Below are positions 27,950-36,700 of a stretch of 64,000 nucleotides of DNA, piece by piece. The position numbers and the translations under genes are program-made. Numbering within the stretch: position 1 is the stretch's first letter; every line of letters starts with the position of its first letter. The stretch comes from Skermania piniformis. Lineage in GTDB: Bacteria > Actinomycetota > Actinomycetes > Mycobacteriales > Mycobacteriaceae. The stretch is from the NCBI RefSeq assembly GCF_019285775.1, contig NZ_CP079105.1, forward strand, positions 3,356,603 to 3,420,602, in the 5' to 3' direction. Below the pieces are notes generated by a model. It did not search any database and was not told the origin of the DNA. It was given only the letters and a program-made list of their open reading frames with translations.

Positions 27950-28867
27950 GTGTCAGTCGATCCGGACCCGGATCGCCGGTTCGCCGATTACGCCGCACCC
28001 GACCGACTGGTCTCCACCGGGTGGCTGTCCGCCCACCTCGGTCACCCGGATGTTCGAATCGTGGAATCGGACGAGGATGCGCTGCTCTACGGCGTGGGCC
28101 ACATCCCCGGCGCTGTCAAGATCGATTGGCTGTCGGACCTGAACGACCCGGTGACCCGCGACTACCTCGACGGCGAGCGGTTCGCCCAGCTGATGCGCCG
28201 CAAGGGTATCGACCGCGAGCACACCGTGGTGCTGTACGGCGACAAGAACAACTGGTGGGCCGCGTACGCACTGTGGGTATTCACCCTGTTCGGCCACGCC
28301 GACGTGCGACTGCTCGACGGCGGCCGCGACGCGTGGTTCACCGAGAACCGCGACGTGAGTTTCGACGTTCCCGAACCCGCGCCCACCGACTACCCGGTGG
28401 TCCAGCGGGACGACACCACGGTGCGGATATTCCGCGACGACGTGGCGGCCCAGCTCGGCCGCGATGCGCTGGTGGATGTCCGATCCGGGCCGGAATACAC
28501 CGGCGAGCGCACCCACCTGCCGGACCATCCCATGGAGAGCGCCCTGCGCGGCGGACACATCCCCACCGCGGAGCACATCCCCTGGGCCCGGGCGATCGGC
28601 ATCGACGGCCGGTTTCGGCCGGCGGCACAGCTGCGCGAGACCTACGGTCACCTCGCCGGTTCGCCGATCGTCACCTACTGCCGGATCGGCGAGCGGTCCA
28701 GCCACACCTGGTTCGTCCTGACCCACCTGCTCGGCTATCCCGGCGTGCGGAACTACGACGGCTCCTGGACCGAGTGGGGCAATGCCGTCCGGATGCCGAT
28801 CGCCCGCGGCGAACAGCCCGGCTCCGCGCCCCGGCCCGCCGTCGAATCGGCCCGCCGAGTCACCTGA
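27950..28867 (+). CDS. sseA: Thiosulfate/3-mercaptopyruvate sulfurtransferase
   Basis: 305 aa tandem-rhodanese enzyme moving sulfane sulfur. Inactive N-terminal rhodanese domain (about 25-150; [21 protein letters not shown] in place of an active-site Cys) and active C-terminal domain with [15 protein letters not shown], Cys244 being the persulfide nucleophile. LLDGGRDAW is typical of the family. GTG start with GGAGGA 7 bases upstream. Mycobacterial sseA is followed by a SufE-like gene; here accA follows directly. Confidence 0.93.
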   Translation: MSVDPDPDRRFADYAAPDRLVSTGWLSAHLGHPDVRIVESDEDALLYGVGHIPGAVKIDWLSDLNDPVTRDYLDGERFAQLMRRKGIDREHTVVLYGDKNNWWAAYALWVFTLFGHADVRLLDGGRDAWFTENRDVSFDVPEPAPTDYPVVQRDDTTVRIFRDDVAAQLGRDALVDVRSGPEYTGERTHLPDHPMESALRGGHIPTAEHIPWARAIGIDGRFRPAAQLRETYGHLAGSPIVTYCRIGERSSHTWFVLTHLLGYPGVRNYDGSWTEWGNAVRMPIARGEQPGSAPRPAVESARRVT

Positions 28868-28974
28868 TTCGACCGCCGCTGCCGCAACCGCCGGCCGAGA
28901 TCGCCCGCTTGCTCGACGTCGCTCGGGACCGGCCGGACCACCTCGATACCGCCGCCGGTCGGCCCGGCACCGGT

Positions 28975-29047
28975 GCCTACACTCACGACGACTGCCTACA
29001 CTCACGACGACGACAACATCGATCGCTCCCAGATCGATCGCTCCCAG
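28975..29047 (+). repeat. Two tandem duplications in the accA promoter/leader
   Basis: An exact 18-bp unit occurs at 28975-28992 and 28994-29011 (period 19); each copy contains TACACT, a -10-like hexamer. Next to it an exact 15-bp unit occurs twice at 29018-29032 and 29033-29047, its end touching the AGGAGGT ribosome site of accA. Both are head-to-tail. Confidence 0.8.
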
Positions 29048-29056
29048 GAGGTCCGG

Positions 29057-30853
29057 GTGCCCAATCACACCAGCGCGCAGATCACGAAGGTGCTCGTGGC
29101 GAACCGAGGTGAGATCGCCGTGCGGGTGATTCGGGCCGCCCGGGATGCCGGGTTGGCCAGCGTGGCGGTGTATGCGGAGCCGGACGCCGACGCGCCGTTC
29201 GTGAAGTTGGCCGACGAGGCGTTCGCCCTGGGCGGACAGACGTCGGCGGAGTCCTACCTGGTCTTCGACAAGATTCTGGCGGCGGCGGCCCAGGCGGACG
29301 CGGACGCGATCCATCCAGGCTACGGCTTCCTGTCCGAGAACGCCGATTTCGCGCAGGCGGTGATCGATGCCGGCCTGATCTGGATCGGGCCGTCACCGCA
29401 GGCCATCCGCGACCTCGGCGACAAGGTGACCGCCCGGCATATCGCCGAGCGGGCGCAGGCCCCGATGGCGGCCGGCACCAAGGACCCGGTGCAGAGTGCG
29501 GACGAGGTCGTCGCGTTCGCCGAGGAATACGGCGTGCCGGTCGCGATCAAAGCCGCTTTCGGCGGCGGCGGGCGCGGAATGAAGGTCGCCTACTCGATCG
29601 ACGAGATCCCCGAGTTGTACGCGTCGGCGGTGCGCGAGGCGACGGCCGCCTTCGGCCGCGGCGAGTGCTTCGTCGAGCAGTACCTGGACAAGGCCCGACA
29701 CGTCGAAGCACAGGTGATCGCCGACCAGCACGGCAACGTGATCGTCGCCGGCACCCGGGACTGCTCGCTGCAGCGACGATTCCAGAAGCTGGTGGAGGAA
29801 GCGCCGGCGCCGTTCCTGACCGAGGAGCAACGCCGCCGCATCCACGAGTCGGCGAAAGCCATCTGCCGCGAGGCGGGCTACTACGGCGCCGGCACCGTGG
29901 AGTACCTGGTGCAGGGCGACACGGTGTCGTTTCTGGAGGTCAACACCCGGCTGCAGGTCGAGCATCCGGTCACCGAGGAGACCAGCGGGCTCGACCTCGT
30001 CCGGCAACAGTTCCGGATCGCCGACGGCGAAGTCCTCGAACTGACCGAAGACCCCACCCCGCGCGGACACTCGATCGAGTTCCGGATCAACGGCGAAGAT
30101 CCCGGACGCGGCTTCCTGCCCGCTCCGGGTCCGGTCACCGAGTATCACGAGCCCGCCGGCCCGGGCGTGCGGGTGGACTCCGGCGTCACCCGCGGCAGCG
30201 TGATCGGTGGCCAGTTCGATTCCATGCTGGCCAAGCTGATCGTCACCGGCGAGAACCGCACCCAGGCGCTGGAGCGAGCGCGGCGCGCGCTCGACGAGTT
30301 CCAGGTCGAGGGTTTGGCGACGGTCCTGCCGTTCCACCGGCACATCGTGCGCAATCCGGCGTTCATCGGGGACGGCGAGAAGTTCGACGTCTATACCCGC
30401 TGGATCGAAACCGATTGGGAGAACCCGATCGAGCCGTACACCGGCGCGGTCGGGTTGGCCGACGACGCGCCGGCGCCCCGACAGACCGTCGTGGTCGAGG
30501 TCGGCGGACGCCGCGTCGAGGTCTCGCTGCCCGGGCAGTTCAACCTGTCCGGCGGGGGCGACGGGTCCACCGGCTCCGGCACCGTCCGACGCAAGCCCAA
30601 GCCCCGCAAACGTGGCGGCACCGGTGCCGGCGCGGCCTCGGGCGACGCGGTCACCGCACCGATGCAGGGCACGGTGGTCAAAGTCGCCGTGGCGGAGGGA
30701 CAGGCCGTGCAGGCCGGCGACCTGATCGCGGTGCTCGAAGCCATGAAGATGGAAAACCCGGTGAACGCGCACAAGGCCGGCACGGTGACCGGTCTCGCCG
30801 TGGAGCCCGGCGCCGCGATCACGCAGGGCACCGTGCTCGCCGAGATCAAATGA
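29057..30853 (+). CDS. accA3: Acyl-CoA carboxylase alpha subunit (biotin carboxylase + BCCP)
   Basis: 598 aa. Biotin carboxylase domain residues 12-460 ([31 protein letters not shown] glycine loop, [17 protein letters not shown] catalytic segment), linker rich in basic residues, and C-terminal biotinyl domain with the EAMKMENPV lysine, target of BirA. Partners with AccD5/AccE5 encoded 3-5 kb upstream. Start GTG 29057 with AGGAGGT; an in-frame GTG at 28973 would read through the duplicated leader and is unlikely. Confidence 0.96.
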   Translation: MPNHTSAQITKVLVANRGEIAVRVIRAARDAGLASVAVYAEPDADAPFVKLADEAFALGGQTSAESYLVFDKILAAAAQADADAIHPGYGFLSENADFAQAVIDAGLIWIGPSPQAIRDLGDKVTARHIAERAQAPMAAGTKDPVQSADEVVAFAEEYGVPVAIKAAFGGGGRGMKVAYSIDEIPELYASAVREATAAFGRGECFVEQYLDKARHVEAQVIADQHGNVIVAGTRDCSLQRRFQKLVEEAPAPFLTEEQRRRIHESAKAICREAGYYGAGTVEYLVQGDTVSFLEVNTRLQVEHPVTEETSGLDLVRQQFRIADGEVLELTEDPTPRGHSIEFRINGEDPGRGFLPAPGPVTEYHEPAGPGVRVDSGVTRGSVIGGQFDSMLAKLIVTGENRTQALERARRALDEFQVEGLATVLPFHRHIVRNPAFIGDGEKFDVYTRWIETDWENPIEPYTGAVGLADDAPAPRQTVVVEVGGRRVEVSLPGQFNLSGGGDGSTGSGTVRRKPKPRKRGGTGAGAASGDAVTAPMQGTVVKVAVAEGQAVQAGDLIAVLEAMKMENPVNAHKAGTVTGLAVEPGAAITQGTVLAEIK

Positions 30854-30877
30854 TCGAGCGGCCGTAGGGCTGGAGCC

Positions 30878-31243
30878 GTGGCGGACCGACCGGAAACCCG
30901 GATCGACGCGGCCGATCGAGCACGGGCGTCGGCCGCGTTGGACACCCACTACGCAGCCGGCCGACTGAGCACCGCGGAACTGGACGAACGCCGCGCTGCG
31001 GTCACCGATGCAACGAGTCGGGCCGAGCTCGACGCGATTTTCGTCGATCTGCCGGATACCGTTGCCCCGCCCGCCCCGGCCGCTCGGCCGACTCGGGACT
31101 GGTCGCTTGTCGTCGCGATCCTGCTGCCGATCGTGGCGATCGTGGTCGCCACCACCACCGGCAGTTGGTGGTGGCTCCTGCTGATCCCGGCCGGCGGGAT
31201 GTTCTTCGCCGCCTTGCCCACGCTGCGCAAGCGTCGCCGCTGA
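30878..31243 (+). CDS. DUF1707 domain membrane protein
   Basis: 121 aa. N-terminal DUF1707 segment (RIDAADRARASAALDTHYA, GRLSTAELDERRAAV), then two transmembrane helices (about 70-90 and 93-112) and a basic tail KRRR. The family is common in actinobacteria and its function is unknown. GTG start; stop overlaps the ATG of the next gene (TGATG). Confidence 0.85.
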   Translation: MADRPETRIDAADRARASAALDTHYAAGRLSTAELDERRAAVTDATSRAELDAIFVDLPDTVAPPAPAARPTRDWSLVVAILLPIVAIVVATTTGSWWWLLLIPAGGMFFAALPTLRKRRR

Positions 31244-31584
31244 TGGAACCGATCGAAGTGAACGCCGGTCGGTGGTATCTGCGGGCGCTGCGATCCGACG
31301 GCCGGGTCGACGACCGGACCGCGCTGGCGGCCGGCGGCATCGTCGACCCCGACTACGTCGCTCGGCGACACACCGAATGGGCCGCGGAAACCCACTTCTC
31401 CTGGGCGGTGTGTGAGCCGACCACCGGCGAACTGCTCGCCGAAGTCGGCCTGACTCCCGGATCGGACGGGACGGCGCAGCTGTCCGGCTGGGCCCGACCC
31501 GGGCATGCCGGCGCGTTGGACGACGCCCGCGCCACGATCCGCCGGTTCGCAGAGCAAGCACTCGGCTACTCGGTCTGCGACTGA
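31243..31584 (+). CDS. Short GNAT (RimL-like) acetyltransferase-like protein
   Basis: 113 aa. The order WYLRALRSDGRVDD, WAVCEPTTGELLAEVGLTPG and AQLSGWARPGHAGALDDARA follows the RimJ/RimL N-acetyltransferase pattern, but the protein ends early, lacking most of the region after the acetyl-CoA helix, and the usual RGxG/A is degraded. Possibly non-catalytic. ATG overlaps the DUF1707 stop. Its last 19 bp overlap the convergent ArsR gene. Confidence 0.6.
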   Translation: MEPIEVNAGRWYLRALRSDGRVDDRTALAAGGIVDPDYVARRHTEWAAETHFSWAVCEPTTGELLAEVGLTPGSDGTAQLSGWARPGHAGALDDARATIRRFAEQALGYSVCD

Positions 31585-31862
31585 CCGTTCGGCTCCCCGG
31601 ACAACCCCGCCAACCACTGGGCGACCCCCTGCAGACCGGCGGATTCGAGGCCGTACCAGCGGGTCGAACCGACCGCGCGAACCCGGCAGCACCCCGCCTC
31701 GCGCAACGTCCGCAATTGCATCGAAACCGCCGGCTGACCGATCCCGAACTCGTCGCCGATCACTTTTACCAGCTCCCCGGCCGGCCGCTCCGCCCCCACC
31801 AACAGCTCCAGAATTCGTCGCCGGACCGGATCGGCAAGTATCGCGAACGGATCATTCGCCAA
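31566..31862 (-). CDS. ArsR-family helix-turn-helix regulator
   Basis: 98 aa winged-helix repressor: DPFAILADPVRRRILELL, recognition helix in GQPAVSMQLRTLREAG, wing GSTRWYGLE. No metal-binding cysteine pair is seen, so it is of the metal-independent type usually paired with SRPBCC proteins. Overlaps the upstream SRPBCC gene by 11 bp; the pair is one operon. A palindrome at the operon start is a good operator candidate. Confidence 0.88.
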   Translation of the reverse strand: MANDPFAILADPVRRRILELLVGAERPAGELVKVIGDEFGIGQPAVSMQLRTLREAGCCRVRAVGSTRWYGLESAGLQGVAQWLAGLSGEPNGQSQTE

Positions 31863-32514
31863 CGGGCCGCCCGTGGTAAATCATCCGGCACCGCTCGGCC
31901 CGGGCTTCCACCCGGGCGCGATCCACCCCGGCCGACAGTTCGGCGGACGACCACCGTTCCCCGGACCCGACGACGAACTGCGATCCCTCCGGCCCCGAGT
32001 ACCACACCCCGGCTTCGGCGATCGATCCCCACCAGCGGCCGGCCACATGGTCGAGCAGACCGAGCAGTGCGAGATCCCAGGAAACCCCGACGGCGCCCGC
32101 ACCGAATCGCCGCCAACGTTTGCCGGTGTCGGCGAACTCGTGCCGCAGGATGAGCGCCGTACCGACCGCGGCGGGCGCCACCGCAACCTCCACCCAGCCG
32201 ATATCACCGTTGTATTCCCAGGTCAACGTGAACGTTCCGGGTGGATCGCAGAACTCGACCGTGCCGACCGCAGCGCCTTCGATCCGATAGCGACCACCGG
32301 GGCGCAGGTCGCCCTCGACCCGGCCGAGCCAATGGGCACTCCGCTCCGGGCTGGTGATGGCATTCCAGAGGTCACGTTGGCTGGTCGGAAAGGTCCGGCG
32401 AAGCGTCTGCCGAACGGTGACGACGCCGGCCCGCTCACGCAACTCGACGGTCCGGTACGTGCCCCCGAGCAGCGCCACGGGGTCCAACGTCACCCGCTTG
32501 GAATCAGGCTTCAT
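31852..32514 (-). CDS. SRPBCC (AHSA1-like) domain protein
   Basis: 220 aa START/SRPBCC-fold protein: TLRRTFPTSQRDLWNAITSP, WLGRVEGDLRPGGRY, and GTFTLTWEYNGD are AHSA1 hallmarks. These ligand-cavity proteins are often encoded with ArsR regulators; ligand unknown. ATG at 32514 is chosen over an upstream in-frame codon (32562); this ATG lies within a 12-bp palindrome, which suggests a very short or absent leader. Confidence 0.82.
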   Translation of the reverse strand: MKPDSKRVTLDPVALLGGTYRTVELRERAGVVTVRQTLRRTFPTSQRDLWNAITSPERSAHWLGRVEGDLRPGGRYRIEGAAVGTVEFCDPPGTFTLTWEYNGDIGWVEVAVAPAAVGTALILRHEFADTGKRWRRFGAGAVGVSWDLALLGLLDHVAGRWWGSIAEAGVWYSGPEGSQFVVGSGERWSSAELSAGVDRARVEARAERCRMIYHGRPVGE

Positions 32515-32524
32515 TGATATCAAT
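32513..32524. promoter_or_regulatory. Palindrome at the SRPBCC-arsR operon start
   Basis: ATTGATATCAAT, a perfect 12-bp palindrome overlapping the start codon of the SRPBCC gene. It stands out as A+T-rich in this DNA and is the likely ArsR operator. Confidence 0.5.
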
Positions 32525-32598
32525 TTACCTCGGCCAACTCCGCCATACGAGGTTTTTGCCACTATTTTTCGGGGCTTCGTCAGCTCGACGAACGTTCT

Positions 32599-33066
32599 CT
32601 ACCGCTCGAAGAAGGTTCGTAACACCACCGCAGTATGCGTACCTGCCCGCGATATCGCCCGAATCTCCTGGAGCACGTGTTCGAGCCGGTCCGCCGAACC
32701 GGCCCGAACCAACAGCAGGTAACCCGCCGCACCGGTCACCGAATAGCACGCCTCGACCGCCGGCAGACCCCGCAACCGGTCGGGAACGTCCTCCGTCGGC
32801 ACCGTCGGGTCCAGCGGGGTGAGCGCCACGAACGCCGAGAGCGCCAGACCCAGCACCGTCGGATCGACGCTGGCACTGTAGCCGCGAATCACGCCACGGG
32901 TCTCCAGCCGGCGAACCCGCGACTGGACCGCCGATACCGACAGTCCGGCCTTCTCGGCAAGCGCGGCCAGCGTTGCCCGACCGTCTGCCATCAACTCCTC
33001 GACCAGAAGCCGGTCGACCTCGTCCAACGAAGGGGCAGCTGCCACGAGGCGCAGGGTACCCAGCAT
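32599..33066 (-). CDS. lrpA: Lrp/AsnC-family transcriptional regulator
   Basis: 155 aa, very close in plan to mycobacterial LrpA (Rv3291c). HTH at residues 10-60 (DEVDRLLVEELMADGRATL, GLSVSAVQSRVRRLETRG); RAM effector domain thereafter (ALSAFVALTPLDPT, CYSVTGAAGYLLLVR). Such regulators bind amino acids and control starvation genes; mycobacterial LrpA acts on lat, which is not in this window. Start ATG 33066. Confidence 0.92.
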   Translation of the reverse strand: MLGTLRLVAAAPSLDEVDRLLVEELMADGRATLAALAEKAGLSVSAVQSRVRRLETRGVIRGYSASVDPTVLGLALSAFVALTPLDPTVPTEDVPDRLRGLPAVEACYSVTGAAGYLLLVRAGSADRLEHVLQEIRAISRAGTHTAVVLRTFFER

Positions 33067-33113
33067 TCGGCGGGAACTGCGGAACTGCAATCGGACAGCG
33101 ATGTCGCGCCGGA

Positions 33114-33692
33114 TCAGGACGGGCCGGTCGGATACCGCGGGCCGGTCGCGCGCAACGTCCAGGTCTTCCCCCGCCGGTGCAGCCGAGTCACCCCGAGCGG
33201 GGGAACATCCACTCGCCAGAAACCGCTCGGCGGCGCGCCGAGGGCGGCCACCACCGCGGCGCGCACCACTGCAGGGTGGGTGACCGCAATCGTCGGCTCC
33301 TCCACCGTAGCCAGCCAGCGCACGACGCGATCCAGCACGGCGCCGACCGACTCGCCGCCGTGCGCCCGGAAATCCGGATCGGCAAGCCAATCGGCGAGTT
33401 CGCCGGCCGGCACCTCGGCCGGCGCACGACCACGCCACCGTCCGGCGTCGAGGTCACGCAACGCCGGATCGACGACCCCGACGAGGCCGAGTTCGGCCGC
33501 GGTGGTCCGGCACCGGAGCTCGGGACCGAAAACCACCCGCCCCGAACCGAACGGGGCGCATCGGGCCAGCTCCCGGTGGCCGCCCTCGTCGATCGGCTCG
33601 TCGGCCGGGAATCGGGCCCGGCGCAGCGCCATGGTCGACGCGTGCGATATCAGGACCAGCCGCACCACCCGTTCGCGGATGTCGGAAGACAC
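33114..33692 (-). CDS. Histidine phosphatase superfamily protein
   Basis: 192 aa phosphoglycerate-mutase-like protein. The catalytic N-terminal RHG is replaced by SHA in VLISHASTMALRRARFPAD, a known variant in actinobacterial members; the nucleophilic His is kept. The second conserved His is in IAVTHPAVVRAAV and an acidic HGGESVGAVLDRV helix is present. Substrate unknown. GTG at 33692 selected: a TATACA -10-like hexamer (33702-33707) precedes it. Divergent from lhr across 75 bp. Confidence 0.82.
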   Translation of the reverse strand: MSSDIRERVVRLVLISHASTMALRRARFPADEPIDEGGHRELARCAPFGSGRVVFGPELRCRTTAAELGLVGVVDPALRDLDAGRWRGRAPAEVPAGELADWLADPDFRAHGGESVGAVLDRVVRWLATVEEPTIAVTHPAVVRAAVVAALGAPPSGFWRVDVPPLGVTRLHRRGKTWTLRATGPRYPTGPS

Positions 33693-33767
33693 CCGGGCGA
33701 CTGTATAGCTACCCGCGTCGAGCCGGGCGATCCGCACGGTGTCGGTCCCCGGAGGCAGACTGATCGC

Positions 33768-36700
33768 GTGCACTCGTCCCCGCCCACCGCGCCCGGACCG
33801 GCGGCGTTCTCCCCGGCGGCGTTCTCCCGCGCGACCCGGGAGTGGTTCGACGGTGCATTCCCGGCGCCGACGGCGGCACAGCTCGGGGCCTGGGCAGCGA
33901 TCGCCGCGGGGGAACACACGCTGGTCGTCGCGCCGACCGGTTCGGGCAAGACCCTGTCGGCGTTCCTCTGGGCGATCGATCGGCTGGCCGCCCGGCCGGT
34001 ACCGACCGCGAAAACCACCGTGCTCTACATCTCGCCGCTCAAGGCACTCGCGGTCGACGTGGAGCGCAACCTCCGCTCCCCGCTGGTCGGCATCACCCAG
34101 ACCGCGCGGCGGCTCGGCCTCGACCCGCCGGAGATCTCGGTCGGGGTGCGCAGTGGCGACACCAGCCCGGCCGGGCGCCGCGCGTTGCTCCGAACCCCAC
34201 CGGACATCCTGATCACCACCCCCGAATCACTGTTCCTGATGCTCACCTCGGCGGCGCGGGAAACCCTCGACGCGGTCGAAACGGTGATCGTGGACGAAGT
34301 CCACGCGATCGCGAACACCAAGCGCGGGGCGCACCTCGCGCTGTCGCTGGCCCGGCTCGACCGGATGCTTTACCAGCCGGTGCAACGGATCGGGCTGTCG
34401 GCGACCGTGCGCCCGCACGACGAGATCGGCCGCTTCCTCACCGGTTCCGCGCCGATCACGATCGTCGCGCCGCCCACCCCGAAGACGTTCGATCTCACCG
34501 TCCGGGTTCCGGTCGAGGACATGACGGCGCTCGACGAGGACGGCGGCGGCGGCTCGATCTGGCCGTACGTGGATTCGTCGATCGTCGATCTGGTGCTCGA
34601 ACACCGGTCCTCGATCGTGTTCGCGAACTCCCGCGGCCAGGCCGAACGACTCACCGCCCGGCTGAACGAGGAGTACGCCGGCCGCGCCGGCACGCCCGAC
34701 GAGGGCGAACTGCTCGCCCGTTCGCACCACGGCTCGGTGAGCAAGGAGCAGCGGACGATCATCGAGGACGACCTCAAATCGGGTCGGTTGCGCTGCGTCG
34801 TCGCCACCAGCAGCCTGGAGCTCGGCATCGACATGGGCGCGGTCGACCTGGTGGTGCAGGTCGCTGCGCCCCCGTCGGTGTCCAGTGGTCTGCAGCGGGT
34901 GGGCCGGGCCGGGCATCAGGTCGGCGAGATCTCCCGCGGCGTGCTGTTTCCCAAACATCGCGCCGACGTGTTGCATTGCGCGGTCACCGCACAGCGGATG
35001 AGCGCGGGACAGATCGAGGCGATGGCCGTTCTGGCGAACCCGCTCGACATCCTCGCCCAGCAGACCGTCGCCGCCTGCGCGCTGGAACCGATCGATGTCG
35101 ACGACTGGTTCGACACGGTCCGGCGCACCGGCAATTTCGCGACCCTGCCGCGCTCGGTCTATCTGTCCGTGCTGGATCTGCTGGCCGGGCGTTACCCCTC
35201 GGACGAGTTCGCCGAGCTGCGCCCCCGGGTGATCTGGGATCGTGATGCCGGCACGCTGACCGGCCGGCCCGGCGCCCAACGGCTGGCGGTCACCTCCGGT
35301 GGGGCGATCCCCGATCGCGGCTTGTTCACCGTGTACCTGGTCGGGGAAAAGCTCAGCCGGGTAGGCGAACTCGACGAAGAGATGGTGTACGAGTCCCGAG
35401 TCGGCGACGTGTTCACCCTGGGGGCGACCAGTTGGCGGATCGAGGAGATCACCTTCGATCGGGTCCTCGTGACTCCCGCACCGGGCCAGCCGGCGCGACT
35501 GCCGTTCTGGCACGGCGACGGGCTGGGCCGGCCGGCCGAGCTGGGCGCCGCCCTGGGTGCGTTCCTCCGCCACGACCGCGCCACGATCGAACGGCAATGC
35601 GCCGAGGCCGGGCTGGACGGCAACGCGACCGCCAACCTGCTGGCGCTGCTCGACGAGCAGCGCACCGCCACCGGCACCGTGCCGACCGACCGGACACTGG
35701 TGGTCGAACGATGCCGCGACGAGCTGGGCGATTGGCGGCTGATCCTGCACTCGCCGTACGGGCAGCCGGTGCATGCGCCGTGGGCGTCGGCGGTCGGCGC
35801 CCGACTCCGCGAGCGGTTCGGCGTCGATGCCGCACCCACCGCGTCCGACGACGGCATCGTGGTCCGACTGCCGGACACCGAGAACGCCCCACCGGGAATG
35901 GAGCTGTTCGTCTTCGCCTCGGACGAGATCGACGACCTGGTGACCGAACAGGTCGGCGGGTCGGCGCTGTTCGCCTCCCGGTTCCGCGAGTGCGCCGCGC
36001 GGGCGTTGCTGTTACCGCGCCGCGACCCGGGTAAGCGAGCCCCGCTGTGGCAGCAGCGCCAACGCTCGGCCCAGCTGCTCGACGTGGCCCGCAAGTTTCC
36101 GACCTTCCCGATCCTGTTGGAAACGGTCCGCGAATGCCTCCAGGACGTCTACGACCTGCCAGCGCTGCGCGAGGTGCTCGGCCGCATCGAGCAACGCCGG
36201 ATCCGCCTGGTCGAGGTGGAGACCCCGACCCCGTCACCGTTCGCGAACGCGCTGCTGTTCGATTACATCGGACAGTTCATGTACGAGGGCGACAGCCCGC
36301 TCGCCGAGCGCCGCGCCGCCGCGTTGTCGCTGGACTCCGCGTTGTTGGCCGAGCTGTTGGGCCGGGTCGAACTGCGCGAGTTGCTGGACGCGGATGTCCT
36401 GACCCGGACCGAACGCGAGCTGCAACGACTCGCCCCGGATCGGCACGCTCGCGACGTCGAGGGCGTCGCCGATCTGCTGCGACTCCTCGGTCCGTGTACC
36501 ACCGACGAGCTGGTCGATCGCACCGACGGACCCGCCGCGCAGTGGGTTGCCGAGCTGGTAACCGCACGCCGCGCGCTGCAGGTCCGGTACGCCGGGGACA
36601 CGTGGTGGGCGGCGATCGAGGATGCCAGCCGGCTGCGCGACGCGCTGGGTGTTCCGTTGCCGATCGGCACGCCCACCGCCTTCGTCGAGCCGGTTGTCGA

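Noticed and set aside
28868-29056. Possible SufE remnant between sseA and accA3
   Set aside because: The translated stretch ([19 protein letters not shown]) has only a vague resemblance to SufE starts and no cysteine region follows. I treat it as intergenic DNA with repeats.
32973-33767. In-frame 5' extension of lhr (265 codons)
   Set aside because: It is antisense to lrpA and the phosphatase and has no helicase similarity; lhr is assigned to GTG 33768.
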